Positions 17,231-26,755 of a DNA stretch of 64,000 nucleotides are shown here, one piece after another. Numbering within the stretch: position 1 is the stretch's first letter; every line of letters starts with the position of its first letter. A program made the translations under genes and the position numbers. This DNA is from JANQKX01 sp039028695. GTDB lineage: Bacteria > Pseudomonadota > Alphaproteobacteria > Kiloniellales > Kiloniellaceae. The DNA lies in the NCBI GenBank assembly GCA_039028695.1, contig JBCCHN010000009.1, forward strand, positions 16,134-80,133, given 5' to 3'. Below the pieces are notes generated by a model. That model was not told the origin of the DNA, did not search any database, and worked only from the letters and a program-made list of their open reading frames with translations.

Positions 17231-18210
17231 CGCCTCGATCAGCCGACGACAGCCCTTTGAATGCGGCGCTGTCAGCGGACGTGCGGGACACTTGTCAAGC
17301 TTGGCTGGATTGGCTGGTGGTCGAGCGGCGAAGCTCCGACCATACCTGTGCTGCCTATCAACGGGATCTACTCGATTGTTTGGTGTTTTTTGCTGGCCAT
17401 CTGGGTCAGTCGGTCGGGATGGATCAGTTGGCCCAGCTTGGCCTGCGTGATTTCCGTGCCTGGCTCGCCGCCCGCCATCGCCGTGGTTTGCAACATAGCA
17501 GCAATGCCCGAGCCCTTTCCGTGGTGCGCGGCTTTTTTCGATGGCTCGCCAAAACGGGTCGCCTTGAAAATACGGCTGTGTTGGGCTTGCGCGGTCCCAA
17601 GCTGGCCACTGCCCTGCCAAAGGCCCTCGGCCGGCGTGAGGCCAAGGAGGTTGTCACGTCCCTCGGCTCAATGGCTGAGCCGGGATGGATTGGCAAGAGG
17701 GATACGGCCGTTTTGCTTTTGCTCTACGGCGCGGGACTGCGGATCGGTGAGGCACTGGGCCTAAGCCGAAAGGATGCGCCTGCCGCCGGCCAAACAAGTT
17801 TGCGCGTTCTGGGCAAAGGTCAAAAGGAGCGGCAGGTTCCCCTCTTGCCGGTAATCCCATTGGCGATTGAGGCGTATCTGCGCGCTTGCCCCCACGATTT
17901 GGCAGCGGAGGGACCGCTTTTCCTGGGCAAACGGGGCGGTCCCTTAAGGGCCCGGCAGATCCAGCTCCGGGTTCAGGAACTGCGCGGCTATCTCGGGCTG
18001 CCCGACAGCGCCACGCCCCATGCCCTGCGCCATTCCTTTGCGACCCATCTGCTGCAGGCAGGCGGCGACCTGCGCAGCATCCAGGAACTTCTAGGGCATG
18101 CTTCGCTGAGCACCACCCAGCGTTATACGGCATTGGATAGCGATGCCCTGCTCGCCGTTTATGACGCGGCTCATCCCCGCGCCAAGAAAAATAGGGGCGC
18201 CGAAAAATAG
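17206..18210 (+). CDS. xerC: Tyrosine recombinase XerC
   Basis: Encodes 334 residues from the ATG at 17206 (an in-frame ATG at 17191 is possible). XerC, with XerD, resolves chromosome dimers at dif. The N-terminal SAM-like domain (DTCQAWLDWLVVERRSSDHT) is followed by the catalytic domain with Arg in LYGAGLRIGEALGLSR, the HALRHSFATHLLQAGGDLRS box (H-x-x-R), H in ELLGHASLSTTQRYT, and the nucleophilic Tyr in that last motif. It overlaps the upstream DUF484 gene. XerC rather than XerD is inferred from the DUF484 linkage. Confidence 0.92.
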   Translation: MARHALTLTPRSADDSPLNAALSADVRDTCQAWLDWLVVERRSSDHTCAAYQRDLLDCLVFFAGHLGQSVGMDQLAQLGLRDFRAWLAARHRRGLQHSSNARALSVVRGFFRWLAKTGRLENTAVLGLRGPKLATALPKALGRREAKEVVTSLGSMAEPGWIGKRDTAVLLLLYGAGLRIGEALGLSRKDAPAAGQTSLRVLGKGQKERQVPLLPVIPLAIEAYLRACPHDLAAEGPLFLGKRGGPLRARQIQLRVQELRGYLGLPDSATPHALRHSFATHLLQAGGDLRSIQELLGHASLSTTQRYTALDSDALLAVYDAAHPRAKKNRGAEK

Positions 18211-18261
18211 GTCGCCATAGATAAGGATGCGGAAAAGGGGGAAAAGCGCCGCCAGAATGGC

Positions 18262-19671
18262 TCAGATGTGAATCGCCCTTCCCGCCACGGCCAAGGCCGC
18301 CTCTTTGACCGCCTCGCCCATACCGGGGTGAGAGTGGCAGGTTCGGGCAATGTCCTCAGCGCAGGCACCGAACTCCATGGCAATAACCGCTTCGGCCAAG
18401 AGATCCCCGGCCAAGGGCCCCAGAATGTGAACCCCCAAAACCTTATCCGTCGCCTTGTCAGCCAGGATCTTCACCATGCCGTCCGTGTCCGCATTGGCAC
18501 GGGCCCGACTGTTGGCGGTAAAGGGAAACTTGCCGACACTGTACTCAATGCCCTCTTCTTTAAGTTCCTCTTCTGTCTTGCCGACACCGGCCACCTCGGG
18601 CCAGGTGTAGACCACGCCGGGCACCAAGTTGTAGTCCACGTGTCCCGATTGACCGGCCATTGTTTCCACGGCCGCCACGCCATCTTCCTCGGCCTTGTGG
18701 GCCAGCATGGGACCGGGCACGCAGTCCCCAATTGCGTAGACGCCTGGCACTGAGGTTTGGAAACTGCCGTCCACTTGGATGAAGCCCCGGTTGTCCATCT
18801 CCACGCCGAGCTCTTTCAGGCCCAGGCCTTCGGTGAAGGGCCGTCGGCCGATGGACAGCAGAACGTTTTCCGCCTCCATGGTCTCCGCATCGCCGCCCTT
18901 GGCCGGCTCTATGGTGAGCAGAACGCCGCCATCGCTGGCAACAGCCGAGGTGACTTTTTTACCGAGCTTAAATTTCAGGCCCTGCTTGGTGAGTACCCGC
19001 TGGGTCTGCTTGGCGATTTCACCGTCCATGCCCGGCAGAATCCGGTCGAGGAATTCCACGACCGTCACCTTGGCGCCCAAGCGCGACCAGACCGAACCCA
19101 ATTCCAGGCCGATGACGCCGGCGCCGATGACCACCATGCTTTCCGGCACCTTTGACAGCTCCAGGGCGCCGGTTGAGGTCACGATTTGCTTCTCGTCTAC
19201 ATCAATACCCGGTAAGGGAGTGGACTCAGAGCCTGTGGCAATCAAGATCTTTGCAGCTTGCAAGGTGTCAGTGCCACCGTCCGGAAGCTTGACGGACACC
19301 TCGCCGGCCTTAGGGATGGAGCCCCAGCCCTTGATGTAGTCCACCTTGTTTTTCTTGAAGAGAAATTCGATGCCGGTGGTCAAATCCTTCACGACCTTGT
19401 CCTTACGGCCCAGCATAGTCGGCAAATCCAGGTTGATTTGAGACGCGGCGATGCCGTGGGCAGCAAAATGCTTGGTGGCGTCGGCAAATTTTTCAGACGA
19501 TTGCAACATCGCCTTGGAGGGGATGCATCCCACATTCAAGCAAGTTCCGCCCAGGCTGCCGCGTCCCTCCACGCAGGCGGTTTTCATGCCCAGTTGGGAG
19601 GCCCGGATGGCCGCTACATAACCGCCGGGGCCGCCGCCGATCACCACCAAATCATATTGTGTCTCGGCCAT
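18262..19671 (-). CDS. lpdA: Dihydrolipoyl dehydrogenase (E3)
   Basis: Encodes 469 residues. E3 is the FAD-dependent subunit that reoxidises dihydrolipoamide in the 2-oxoglutarate and pyruvate dehydrogenase complexes. The FAD-binding GGGPGGYVAAIRASQLG, the redox-active disulfide GGTCLNVGCIPSKAML (CXXXXC), the NAD-binding GAGVIGLELGSVWSRLGAKV and the C-terminal catalytic His-Glu region (CHSHPGMGEAVKEAAL) are present; HPGMGE differs from the commoner HPTLSE but keeps His and Glu. No E1 or E2 genes are next to it here. It is convergent with xerC. Confidence 0.96.
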   Translation of the reverse strand: MAETQYDLVVIGGGPGGYVAAIRASQLGMKTACVEGRGSLGGTCLNVGCIPSKAMLQSSEKFADATKHFAAHGIAASQINLDLPTMLGRKDKVVKDLTTGIEFLFKKNKVDYIKGWGSIPKAGEVSVKLPDGGTDTLQAAKILIATGSESTPLPGIDVDEKQIVTSTGALELSKVPESMVVIGAGVIGLELGSVWSRLGAKVTVVEFLDRILPGMDGEIAKQTQRVLTKQGLKFKLGKKVTSAVASDGGVLLTIEPAKGGDAETMEAENVLLSIGRRPFTEGLGLKELGVEMDNRGFIQVDGSFQTSVPGVYAIGDCVPGPMLAHKAEEDGVAAVETMAGQSGHVDYNLVPGVVYTWPEVAGVGKTEEELKEEGIEYSVGKFPFTANSRARANADTDGMVKILADKATDKVLGVHILGPLAGDLLAEAVIAMEFGACAEDIARTCHSHPGMGEAVKEAALAVAGRAIHI

Positions 19672-19769
19672 CGCTGAACTCCCCTCGGTTAGACTGCCGG
19701 AATGTGTGAGGGTAATGATAGGCGAGGCTGCTACCGAGGGACAAGTCCAGCTGCTGGTTTGTCTTCAAT

Positions 19770-20540
19770 TCACGAGTCCAGCGGCATCACAACAGGCGCT
19801 TTTGCCTCGTGAACTTGCAAGAGATGTCCTGCTGGTACCGGTTCCCAATTGTCGGCCACATCGTCTAAGGGCTCGGACACAACAACAATGCGGTCGCCCT
19901 CGGCGGCGTAGTATAAGCTTGGCGGCTTATCGTCGCTGGAATAGCGGATGGCATAAAGGCTCTTGCCGTCGGAAAGTGCGGCCGTGCAGCGGAACAAAGA
20001 GGGCGCCTCGCTTTCTTCCATAACATGGCGCACAAGGCTTAGGGTCTTGTTGATTGCGCACAGGGGATCCTTATCCAAATCATGAGCAAGCAAGAGATAA
20101 AAAAGAATCTCGCTGTCTGTGGTGCCTTGCCGAAAAGCATATAGGGTATCGGGGATATGAGCCTCGAGCCGGCGTCGGAACCCCATATAGTTGCCGATTT
20201 GGCCGTTGTGCATGAAGAGCCACTTTTGATGGGCAAAGGGATGGCAGTTAGAGCGGACGGTCTCGGTTCCGGTAGAAGCCCGCACATGAGCAAAAAACAG
20301 GGGTGAGGAAATCTGATGGGCAAGGCTGCGCAGATTGCTGTCATTCCAGGCCGGCAGGACCTCACGGTACAATCCTGGTAGGTCCCGGTCCCCGTACCAG
20401 CCTATGCCAAAGCCGTCGCCATTGGTGGGTACTTTGGCTTCCATGGCGCGCAGGGATTGATCGATCAGGGAATGGTCTGGCTTATAAATAAGGTCCTCGA
20501 GAAAAATCGGATCGCCTTTGTAAGTTAGCCAACGGCACAT
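19770..20540 (-). CDS. Class II glutamine amidotransferase, YafJ-like
   Basis: Encodes 256 residues. The start is placed at ATG 20540 because it yields Met-Cys (MCRWLTYKGDPIFLEDLIYK), the N-terminal nucleophile Cys exposed after Met removal; an upstream in-frame start would bury it. Other class II features: GDGFGIGWYGDR, the SNCHPFAHQKWLFMHNGQIGN oxyanion segment, and TDSEILFYLLL. The domain hydrolyses glutamine; no synthase domain is attached, so the acceptor is unknown. The family includes YafJ and is related to EgtC, but no ergothioneine genes are nearby. It lies 98 nt upstream of lpdA on the same strand. Confidence 0.88.
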   Translation of the reverse strand: MCRWLTYKGDPIFLEDLIYKPDHSLIDQSLRAMEAKVPTNGDGFGIGWYGDRDLPGLYREVLPAWNDSNLRSLAHQISSPLFFAHVRASTGTETVRSNCHPFAHQKWLFMHNGQIGNYMGFRRRLEAHIPDTLYAFRQGTTDSEILFYLLLAHDLDKDPLCAINKTLSLVRHVMEESEAPSLFRCTAALSDGKSLYAIRYSSDDKPPSLYYAAEGDRIVVVSEPLDDVADNWEPVPAGHLLQVHEAKAPVVMPLDS

Positions 20541-20739
20541 GTTGTCGTTCTCCAAAAATGTTCTGAAAACGAGCCCGGGCCGCGCCTTTTGGTCGGTCAA
20601 CGCTTATCCAATGTCGCGCCGCCTCGTGTGCAATAATAGGCCTCTGTCCCGGAGCCGAACAAGCGCCAAGCTTAGCGCCATCTTGCCTCTAGCTCTTTAG
20701 GCTTCTACGCTTTGCAAGCTGGAATGAGGTGAACGATTA

Positions 20740-21519
20740 ATGGCATTGAAGATCGCGGAACGATGGTTCGAACGCCGTCGCATTGACGACGATATAACCT
20801 TGCTGTGGGAACCCCATGTTGTGCCGCTCATGCGCTGCAACATCTGGCATGTGCGAGGACGAGACCGGGATCTGATGGTGGATACGGGGATGGGCGTGAC
20901 TTCCCTTAGAGAGGCCACCAAGGACCTCATCGATAAGCCTGTAGTGGCCGTCGCAACCCATAGTCACGCCGACCACATGGGCGGGCACCACGAATTTGAG
21001 ACCTGTCTGGTGCATCGCTTGGAAAAGGAAAATTTTGAGGCCCCCAGTGAGGCGGGCAGCCTTTTTATCAATGATTTCGGTGAAGACTTTGTCGACATGC
21101 TGGAGCGGGCCGGGTATCCGGTCGAAAAGGGTCAACAGCTTATCACCGCCTTGCCTCACGCGGGCTATGACCCAAAGAGCTATTGCCTAAAGCCGGCCCG
21201 GGATGCGGTCGGGGTGGAGGAAGGCCATGTGGTCGATTTAGGGGGGCGACAGTTCGAGGTTTTGCATCTGCCGGGACATTCTCCAGGCAGCATGGGCCTT
21301 TGGGAAGCAAGGACCGGTACGCTGTTTTCCGGCGACTGTGTCTACGATGGACCTCTCTTGGACGAACTCGACCATTCCAATATCGTGGATTACAAGGCCA
21401 GCATGCAGCGCCTACGGGAGCTGCCGGTCAGGGTGGTCCACGCGGGGCACGATCCATCTTTCGGGGGCGAGCGCCTGCATCAACTCATCGATCTTTACTT
21501 GGAAAAAAGGCGGCCCTGA
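20740..21519 (+). CDS. MBL-fold metallo-hydrolase
   Basis: Encodes 259 residues. The metallo-beta-lactamase motif THSHADHMGGHHEF (HXHXDH, about residues 72-80) gives the binuclear metal site; further ligands are in HLPGHSPGSMGLW (His) and GDCVYDGPL (Asp), and VHAGHDPSFGGERL supplies the last His. Glyoxalase-II-like hydrolases, thioesterases and phosphodiesterases share this layout, so the substrate cannot be named. It is divergent from the YafJ-like gene and convergent with hemA. Confidence 0.85.
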   Translation: MALKIAERWFERRRIDDDITLLWEPHVVPLMRCNIWHVRGRDRDLMVDTGMGVTSLREATKDLIDKPVVAVATHSHADHMGGHHEFETCLVHRLEKENFEAPSEAGSLFINDFGEDFVDMLERAGYPVEKGQQLITALPHAGYDPKSYCLKPARDAVGVEEGHVVDLGGRQFEVLHLPGHSPGSMGLWEARTGTLFSGDCVYDGPLLDELDHSNIVDYKASMQRLRELPVRVVHAGHDPSFGGERLHQLIDLYLEKRRP

Positions 21520-21600
21520 AGGGACCTCACGCCCCCTAATGGGGCCTTGACCTCTCACAATTCACCGCGGCAGGAGACGCGCTAGAATAGAAGGACTAAA

Positions 21601-22815
21601 TCAGGCAACCGCGCGGGACAGAGCGCATTGTGTCCAAAGGCCGGTCAACGCGGCGACCAGACGCTCGACATCTTCCGGCGAATGCAGCGGTCCCGGAGTA
21701 ATCCTTAGACGCTCGGTTCCTTTCGGTACGGTCGGGTAATTGATCGGTTGCACATAGATCCCGTGATCATAAAGCAAAATGTCGCTGAGCATTTTACACT
21801 TTACCGGATCTCCGACCATGACCGGAATTATGTGACTGGGATTGGGCTTGTGCGGAATGCCGACGGCATCCAAACGGCGCCGCACCTCGGCGACATTGGC
21901 ACGCTGAAGCTGACGTTCTTCATCGCTTTGTTTTAGATGCTGAACAGCCGTCATGGCACCGGCAGCCACAGCCGGCGGCAAAGCGGTGGTAAATATAAAT
22001 CCGCTGGCGAAGGATCTGACAAAATCGCAAAGAGCTGCCGACGCCGCGATATAGCCGCCGATCACGCCAAATGCCTTGGCCAGGGTTCCCTCAATCACCG
22101 TTAAGCGGTCCATAAGCCCTTCGCGTTCGGCAATACCGCCGCCCCGCGGGCCGTACATGCCCACCGCATGGACCTCGTCAAGGTAGGTCATGGCGCCGTA
22201 CTTGTCGGCCACATCACAAATCTCTCGGATCGGTGCGATATCACCATCCATCGAATAGACGCTCTCAAAAGCGATCAACTTGGGTCGATCCGGATCGATT
22301 TGCGCCAGCTGGCGTTCAAGGTCCGCCACGTCATTATGCTTAAAGATCCGTTTTTCCGCACGCGAGTGGCGAATACCTTCGATCATCGAGGCGTGATTCA
22401 GTTCATCGGAAAACACCACGCAGCCCGGCAGGTTTTTGGCTAAGGTTCCCAAAGTGGCGAAGTTGGAAACATATCCGGAGGTGAAGAGCAGCGCGGCTTC
22501 CTTCTGATGAAGGTCGGCCAGTTCGCGCTCAAGCAAAACGTGATCGTGATTTGTCCCGGATATGTTCCGGGTTCCTCCAGCGCCGGCGCCGCACCGATGA
22601 ATGGCATCGATCATGGCCTTTAGCACTGCCTGGTTTTGCCCCATTCCCAGGTAGTCATTTGAACACCAGACAGTCACGTCCCGGACTGTCTCGTTCACAT
22701 ACTGATGGGCGCGCGGAAAGTGGCCAGCTTGGCGTTCTAATTCGGCGAAGAAACGGTAGTTGCCTTCGTCCCGCAAGGAATCCAGGCGGGTCTTAAAGAA
22801 GGCTTCGTAATCCAT
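21601..22815 (-). CDS. hemA: 5-aminolevulinate synthase
   Basis: Encodes 404 residues. The PLP enzyme condenses glycine and succinyl-CoA to 5-aminolevulinate, the first step of the C4 heme/bacteriochlorophyll pathway typical of alphaproteobacteria. Features: DVTVWCSNDYLGMGQNQAVL, GAGAGGTRNISGTNHDHVLL, the DEVHAVGMYGPRGGGIAERE segment, and the PLP Lys in IEGTLAKAFGVIGGYIAAS (about residue 248). The C-terminal QPINYPTVPKGTERLRITPG segment is diagnostic against KBL or BioF. A perfect FNR/FixK-type palindrome sits 82 nt upstream of the start, suggesting oxygen-responsive control. Confidence 0.97.
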   Translation of the reverse strand: MDYEAFFKTRLDSLRDEGNYRFFAELERQAGHFPRAHQYVNETVRDVTVWCSNDYLGMGQNQAVLKAMIDAIHRCGAGAGGTRNISGTNHDHVLLERELADLHQKEAALLFTSGYVSNFATLGTLAKNLPGCVVFSDELNHASMIEGIRHSRAEKRIFKHNDVADLERQLAQIDPDRPKLIAFESVYSMDGDIAPIREICDVADKYGAMTYLDEVHAVGMYGPRGGGIAEREGLMDRLTVIEGTLAKAFGVIGGYIAASAALCDFVRSFASGFIFTTALPPAVAAGAMTAVQHLKQSDEERQLQRANVAEVRRRLDAVGIPHKPNPSHIIPVMVGDPVKCKMLSDILLYDHGIYVQPINYPTVPKGTERLRITPGPLHSPEDVERLVAALTGLWTQCALSRAVA

Positions 22816-22896
22816 CCTCAGGTCCTCCGAACAGCGTGCCGACGAGCAACTTTACTATAGTTAAAGGCATATAAACCGACTTTATTTCGTCACGCC

Positions 22897-22910
22897 TTGA
22901 TCACGATCAA
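22897..22910. promoter_or_regulatory. FNR/FixK-type binding site upstream of hemA
   Basis: TTGATCACGATCAA is an exact match to the FNR/FixK/FnrL consensus TTGAT-N4-ATCAA. It is centred about 88 nt upstream of the hemA start codon, in AT-rich promoter DNA. In several alphaproteobacteria hemA is known to be controlled by FnrL or FixK proteins. Confidence 0.75.
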
Positions 22911-23328
22911 TATATCTCACAAGAAAATGGCCGAAATATAGCCTTCATTGCAAGTTTTCTAACATAGCGATGCGTATGGCCCCGGTCTATAGCAGGTCTG
23001 ATGCAATATGCAAAAGTGTAAAAACTTTCATCTTTATTGCGGAACATATTTATATCAAAAAGATGATGTTTTGGATAAAGTTTTACCATAAATAGTATTG
23101 GTCGGATTTTTAACAACACTTCCCAATCAATGTGTCGTTTTGGGATTTGATTCATATCCACTGCAACTTAAAAACCGGTGCTTTTGCCGCGAACTAAAGT
23201 TTGATTTCGTGCTACGGAACTGTAAAGTCTAGGCCTTGTGGAAATGAGGTCTCCCCATAAATGCCTGCTTTGTGAGGCAAAGTGGTCAGGGACCCTTTGA
23301 AAAAGATCAAAATTAGGGAGCGTAAGCT
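22911..23328. other. AT-rich intergenic region between hemA and TRAP genes
   Basis: The whole gap between hemA and the TRAP binding-protein gene is 513 nt, without a credible gene. It contains the hemA promoter with its FNR-type site, and an AT-rich stretch around 22960-23110. An 84-codon minus-strand frame here has atypical composition, no convincing RBS and no recognisable protein family. The end holds the RBS (TTAGGGAG) of the TRAP binding protein. Confidence 0.5.
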
Positions 23329-24339
23329 ATGAAAAAATCAGGAAAGATTTTGGCCGCCGCACTTGCGGGTAGCCTTTTTGCCGGGGTTGCCTTGGCGCAA
23401 GATCCCACGTTTTTCCGCATTGGCACCGGCAGCGCCGGCGGAACCTATTTCCCCATCGGCGGTACCATCGCAAACGGAATTTCTTCCCCTCCGGGGTCCC
23501 GCCCCTGTGACGAGGGTGGACAGTGCGGTGTGCCCGGACTGATCGCCATCGCTCAATCAACGACCGCATCTGTGTTTAACAACGCCGCGGTGCAGAATGG
23601 CGAGCTGGAAATGGGTATGGCGGCAGCGGACGTGACCCGGTCCATGTATCTGGGCGAGGGCAAGTTTGACGGTAAGCCTCACGAAAAGCTGCGCGTGGTC
23701 GCCAATCTTTATCCGGAAGACCTGCACCTTGTTCTGCCCGAAGGCAAAACCATCAATGACTTGAGCGATCTCAAGGGCAAGCGCGTTGGCATCGCCCAAG
23801 CGGGCTCAGGCACGCAAGTGGCTGTCCTGCAAATGCTCGAAGCTTGGGGTGTTACACGCGATGACATTGAAGAAGCCGAACTGAATAACAGTCAATCCGC
23901 CGAACGCATGGCCGACGGTCAGTTGGATGCTTACTTCTATGCCGCTGGCTGGCCCGTGGCCGCGATGGTCCAATTGGCGTCAACCAAGGGCATGAACCTG
24001 CATTCCTTCTCCGACGAAGACTTGCAGAAGATCAATGAAGTCATCCCGGCTTATATTCCCTCGCAAATCCCTGCGGGCGTTTACGAAGGCGTTGATGTGG
24101 ACTCCAAGACACCGGCGGTGAGCGCCCTTTTGGTGGTCTCGGCCGATCAGGATGAAGAGCTGGTCTATGGTATCACCAAGGCTCTGTGGAACGATAACAC
24201 CCGCAAGCTGCTCGACAATGGTCATGCCAAGGGTAAGCAGATCACACCGGACACGGCGCTAGATGGCGTGATTGCTCTCGGCGTACCGCTGCATCCCGGC
24301 GCGGAACGGTTCTACAAAGAAGCCGGTTTGCTTCAGTAA
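23329..24339 (+). CDS. TAXI-family TRAP transporter substrate-binding protein
   Basis: Encodes 336 residues with a clear signal peptide (cleavage likely after GVALA, residue 23). FFRIGTGSAGGTYFPIGGTI is the TAXI-family signature, and LSDLKGKRVGIAQAGSGTQV is also conserved. A Cys pair (PCDEGGQCGVPG, about residues 62-70) is characteristic of a TAXI subgroup. It is periplasmic and delivers a small organic acid (glutamate or 2-oxoglutarate are known ligands in the family) to the fused permease encoded downstream. A strong terminator hairpin separates the two genes and would favour excess binding protein over permease. The RBS is GGGAG, 9 nt before ATG. Confidence 0.93.
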   Translation: MKKSGKILAAALAGSLFAGVALAQDPTFFRIGTGSAGGTYFPIGGTIANGISSPPGSRPCDEGGQCGVPGLIAIAQSTTASVFNNAAVQNGELEMGMAAADVTRSMYLGEGKFDGKPHEKLRVVANLYPEDLHLVLPEGKTINDLSDLKGKRVGIAQAGSGTQVAVLQMLEAWGVTRDDIEEAELNNSQSAERMADGQLDAYFYAAGWPVAAMVQLASTKGMNLHSFSDEDLQKINEVIPAYIPSQIPAGVYEGVDVDSKTPAVSALLVVSADQDEELVYGITKALWNDNTRKLLDNGHAKGKQITPDTALDGVIALGVPLHPGAERFYKEAGLLQ

Positions 24340-24365
24340 AACCGTCCACGCTTGAGTAAGTTAAC

Positions 24366-24423
24366 CCGGCCAGCGGTCTTGTTCGTCATCACAGAAGGGC
24401 TGTCGCTGGCCGGACTTTTTTTT
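24366..24423 (+). terminator. Intrinsic terminator/attenuator between TRAP binding protein and permease
   Basis: A perfect 10-bp stem CCGGCCAGCG (24366-24375) and CGCTGGCCGG (24404-24413) is followed by AC and eight Ts. It lies inside a likely operon, so partial readthrough would set the ratio of binding protein to permease. Confidence 0.85.
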
Positions 24424-24516
24424 ATGAGCTGTGTTTTCTAGGGTATTTTGATTAGGTGCCTGCGGGCTGCGGGAAGGGGTTCTTGAAAAGCGAGAAATTT
24501 TAGGGGGAGACGACTG

Positions 24517-26742
24517 ATGAGCGACGGAAAACCGGACGATCACGAACTAAGCCAAGAAGAACTTAAGGCGATCGAGGAGAAGTACGACGAGGCCGCGGCG
24601 ACCCGCCCGGTAACAGACCGCATGCATACAATACTGCGTGTGGTCGCTATTGCCTTCGCCACTTACGAATTCCTGACTGCCGGTTTTGCCCTGCCCGCCG
24701 AACATTGGCACATGGGTTGGTTCCTGGCGGGCCTGTTTGTTCTGACTTATGCCTATTTTCCGCTCTTTCGCACCAAGGAAGCCTTTCAACTCAGGCCGAG
24801 CCTGTTGAGGATCGGGAATATCCCGCTCTACGATTTGATTGCTATGGTCTTGGGCATTTCCGCGTCCCTTTATTTGGGCATGGCTTGGCATGGATTGCCT
24901 TTCTTCGGTATCGAGGAACAGACCTTTAGAATGGGCAATCCCAACATTTCGGACCTGGTTTTTGGCTCCATTCTTATTGTTCTGGTGCTCGACATTACAC
25001 GGCGCACCCTTGGCTGGATTCTGCCACTGATTATTTGCGTGTTTATGTCTTATGCGCTGTTCGGACCCTATTTCCCGGGTATCCTGCAGCATCCGGGGGT
25101 GAAGTTTAACACCTTCGTGTCGTCCATGTATTTCCCCCAAGAAGGCATCTTTGGGGTCACCCTTTGGGTCGTCTCCACCATCGTCTTTCACTTTGTACTG
25201 TTCGGGGTCATTGCCCAGCGGACCGGCCTGGGAGCGCTTTTTATCGATAATGCGACCATTCTGGCCGGCAAGTACACCGGCGGCCCGGCTAAGGTTTCCG
25301 TGGTTTCCTCGGCCTTTTTCGGCACCATCTCGGGCTCGTCCGTGGCTAATACGGTCTCCACCGGTGCCCTCACCATTCCCAATATGAAACGGCTCGGATA
25401 TCCCGGTCGTTTTGCCGGCGGTGTGGAAGCCGCGGCTTCGGCCGGTGGCCAGATCACACCGCCCATTATGGGGGCCGCGGCCTTCATCATGGCCGAGTTT
25501 TTGGAGGTGCCCTACACCACCATCGTCATTGCGGCGATCTTTCCCGCCCTTTTGCATTATGTGGGCGTCTTCACGGTTGTCCATCTCATGGCCCGCCGGC
25601 TGGACCTGAAAGGCATCGCTGCCGATATGCTTCCCAAGTTCAAGGAGGTTTGGAAAGACGGCTGGGCCAATGTGATCCCCTTGATTGCCCTCCTGTCGGT
25701 TCTTTTCTCAGGCTACACACCATACATGTCGGCTTTTTGCGGCATCAGCCTGGCCATTATTGTGGGTGCCGCGCGGCGAGATACGCCCTTTACACTCATT
25801 TTCCCGGCCCTCTTTATCGCCTTTGCCTTTTGGAAATATATGACCGAGGGTTTCGGCCTGCCCATTACGGCGCTTTTGGTCGCGGGCTCGATTATCGGCA
25901 TTTTCAACCCGCAAAAACGCATGGAGATGCCGGCCATGCTAAATGCCCTGGAGACTGGCGTGAAGTATGCCTTGGCGGTCGGGGCGGCCTCCGCCGCCGT
26001 GGGGATCGTGGTTGGCGTCATCAATACCACCGGCGTGGGCTTCCGGATCGGCTTCATGGTCACCTCCGGCGCCGCCACCATGGCTGAAAACCTCCATTGG
26101 TTCTTTAACTATGGCGCTTTCGAGCTGTTCTCGATCCAAGATCTGCAGCTCTTTTTGTCCCTCATCCTGATTGCAATCGCATGCATCTTGATGGGTGCTG
26201 GCATTCCCACGACGGCGCTCTACATCATGTTGGTGTCGGTTGCCCAGCCGGCCCTGGCGCAATTGGGTGTGCCGCCCATCGCCTCACACCTCTTCGTGCT
26301 CTACTACGGCGTTGTCGCCGAGATCACGCCGCCCGTCTGCACCTCGGCCTATGCGGCAGCGGCCATCGCCAATTCCAACCCCTTTAAAACAGGCATGTCC
26401 GCCTTCACTCTAGGGCTCGGCAAGATCATTGCGCCTATGGCCTTTGTCTATGCGCCTGTCTTGCTGTTGGTGTCGTCGACTGGCTTCAACTTTTTGGAAT
26501 TTTCCTATGCGGCAACCAGCTGCATCTTGGGGGTGGTTGCCTTGTCGGCGTCCGTGGTGGGCTTTTTCTTTGCCCCCATGGCATGGTGGGAACGCATTTT
26601 GGCGGCTTTCGGCGGATTGGTGGCGATCGCACCATCGTGGCAATCGGACCTAATAGCCCTGGCCATCGTGGCACCGGTCATCTTGGTTCAAGTGATGGCT
26701 AAAAAGCGACGGGCCGAAACTTCCCCTGGGGCCGCACAATAG
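24517..26742 (+). CDS. TRAP transporter fused permease (DctQM type)
   Basis: Encodes 741 residues with about 16-18 hydrophobic segments: an N-terminal DctQ-like part with four helices, fused to the large DctM-like part. Key regions include SGSSVANTVSTGALTIPNMK, GYPGRFAGGVEAAASAGGQI with TPPIMGAAAFIMAEF, and a second related repeat LMGAGIPTTALYIMLVSVAQ followed by GVVAEITPPVCTSAYAAAA. Such fusions are usual for TAXI-type TRAP systems, which drive solute uptake with an ion gradient. The hydrophilic N-terminus (about 45 residues) is cytoplasmic. It follows the binding-protein gene after a terminator and precedes a UspA-like gene by 13 nt. Confidence 0.94.
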   Translation: MSDGKPDDHELSQEELKAIEEKYDEAAATRPVTDRMHTILRVVAIAFATYEFLTAGFALPAEHWHMGWFLAGLFVLTYAYFPLFRTKEAFQLRPSLLRIGNIPLYDLIAMVLGISASLYLGMAWHGLPFFGIEEQTFRMGNPNISDLVFGSILIVLVLDITRRTLGWILPLIICVFMSYALFGPYFPGILQHPGVKFNTFVSSMYFPQEGIFGVTLWVVSTIVFHFVLFGVIAQRTGLGALFIDNATILAGKYTGGPAKVSVVSSAFFGTISGSSVANTVSTGALTIPNMKRLGYPGRFAGGVEAAASAGGQITPPIMGAAAFIMAEFLEVPYTTIVIAAIFPALLHYVGVFTVVHLMARRLDLKGIAADMLPKFKEVWKDGWANVIPLIALLSVLFSGYTPYMSAFCGISLAIIVGAARRDTPFTLIFPALFIAFAFWKYMTEGFGLPITALLVAGSIIGIFNPQKRMEMPAMLNALETGVKYALAVGAASAAVGIVVGVINTTGVGFRIGFMVTSGAATMAENLHWFFNYGAFELFSIQDLQLFLSLILIAIACILMGAGIPTTALYIMLVSVAQPALAQLGVPPIASHLFVLYYGVVAEITPPVCTSAYAAAAIANSNPFKTGMSAFTLGLGKIIAPMAFVYAPVLLLVSSTGFNFLEFSYAATSCILGVVALSASVVGFFFAPMAWWERILAAFGGLVAIAPSWQSDLIALAIVAPVILVQVMAKKRRAETSPGAAQ

Positions 26743-26755
26743 GAGGCTTGTTGCC

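Noticed and set aside
22907..23161. 84-codon minus-strand open frame upstream of hemA
   Set aside because: It starts in AT-rich promoter DNA, overlaps the FNR-type site, and has no RBS or family resemblance.
23297..23310. FNR-like TTGAAAAAGATCAA just before the TRAP binding-protein gene
   Set aside because: One half-site is mismatched and it lies 19 nt from the start codon, in the leader rather than a promoter position; likely chance in AT-rich DNA.
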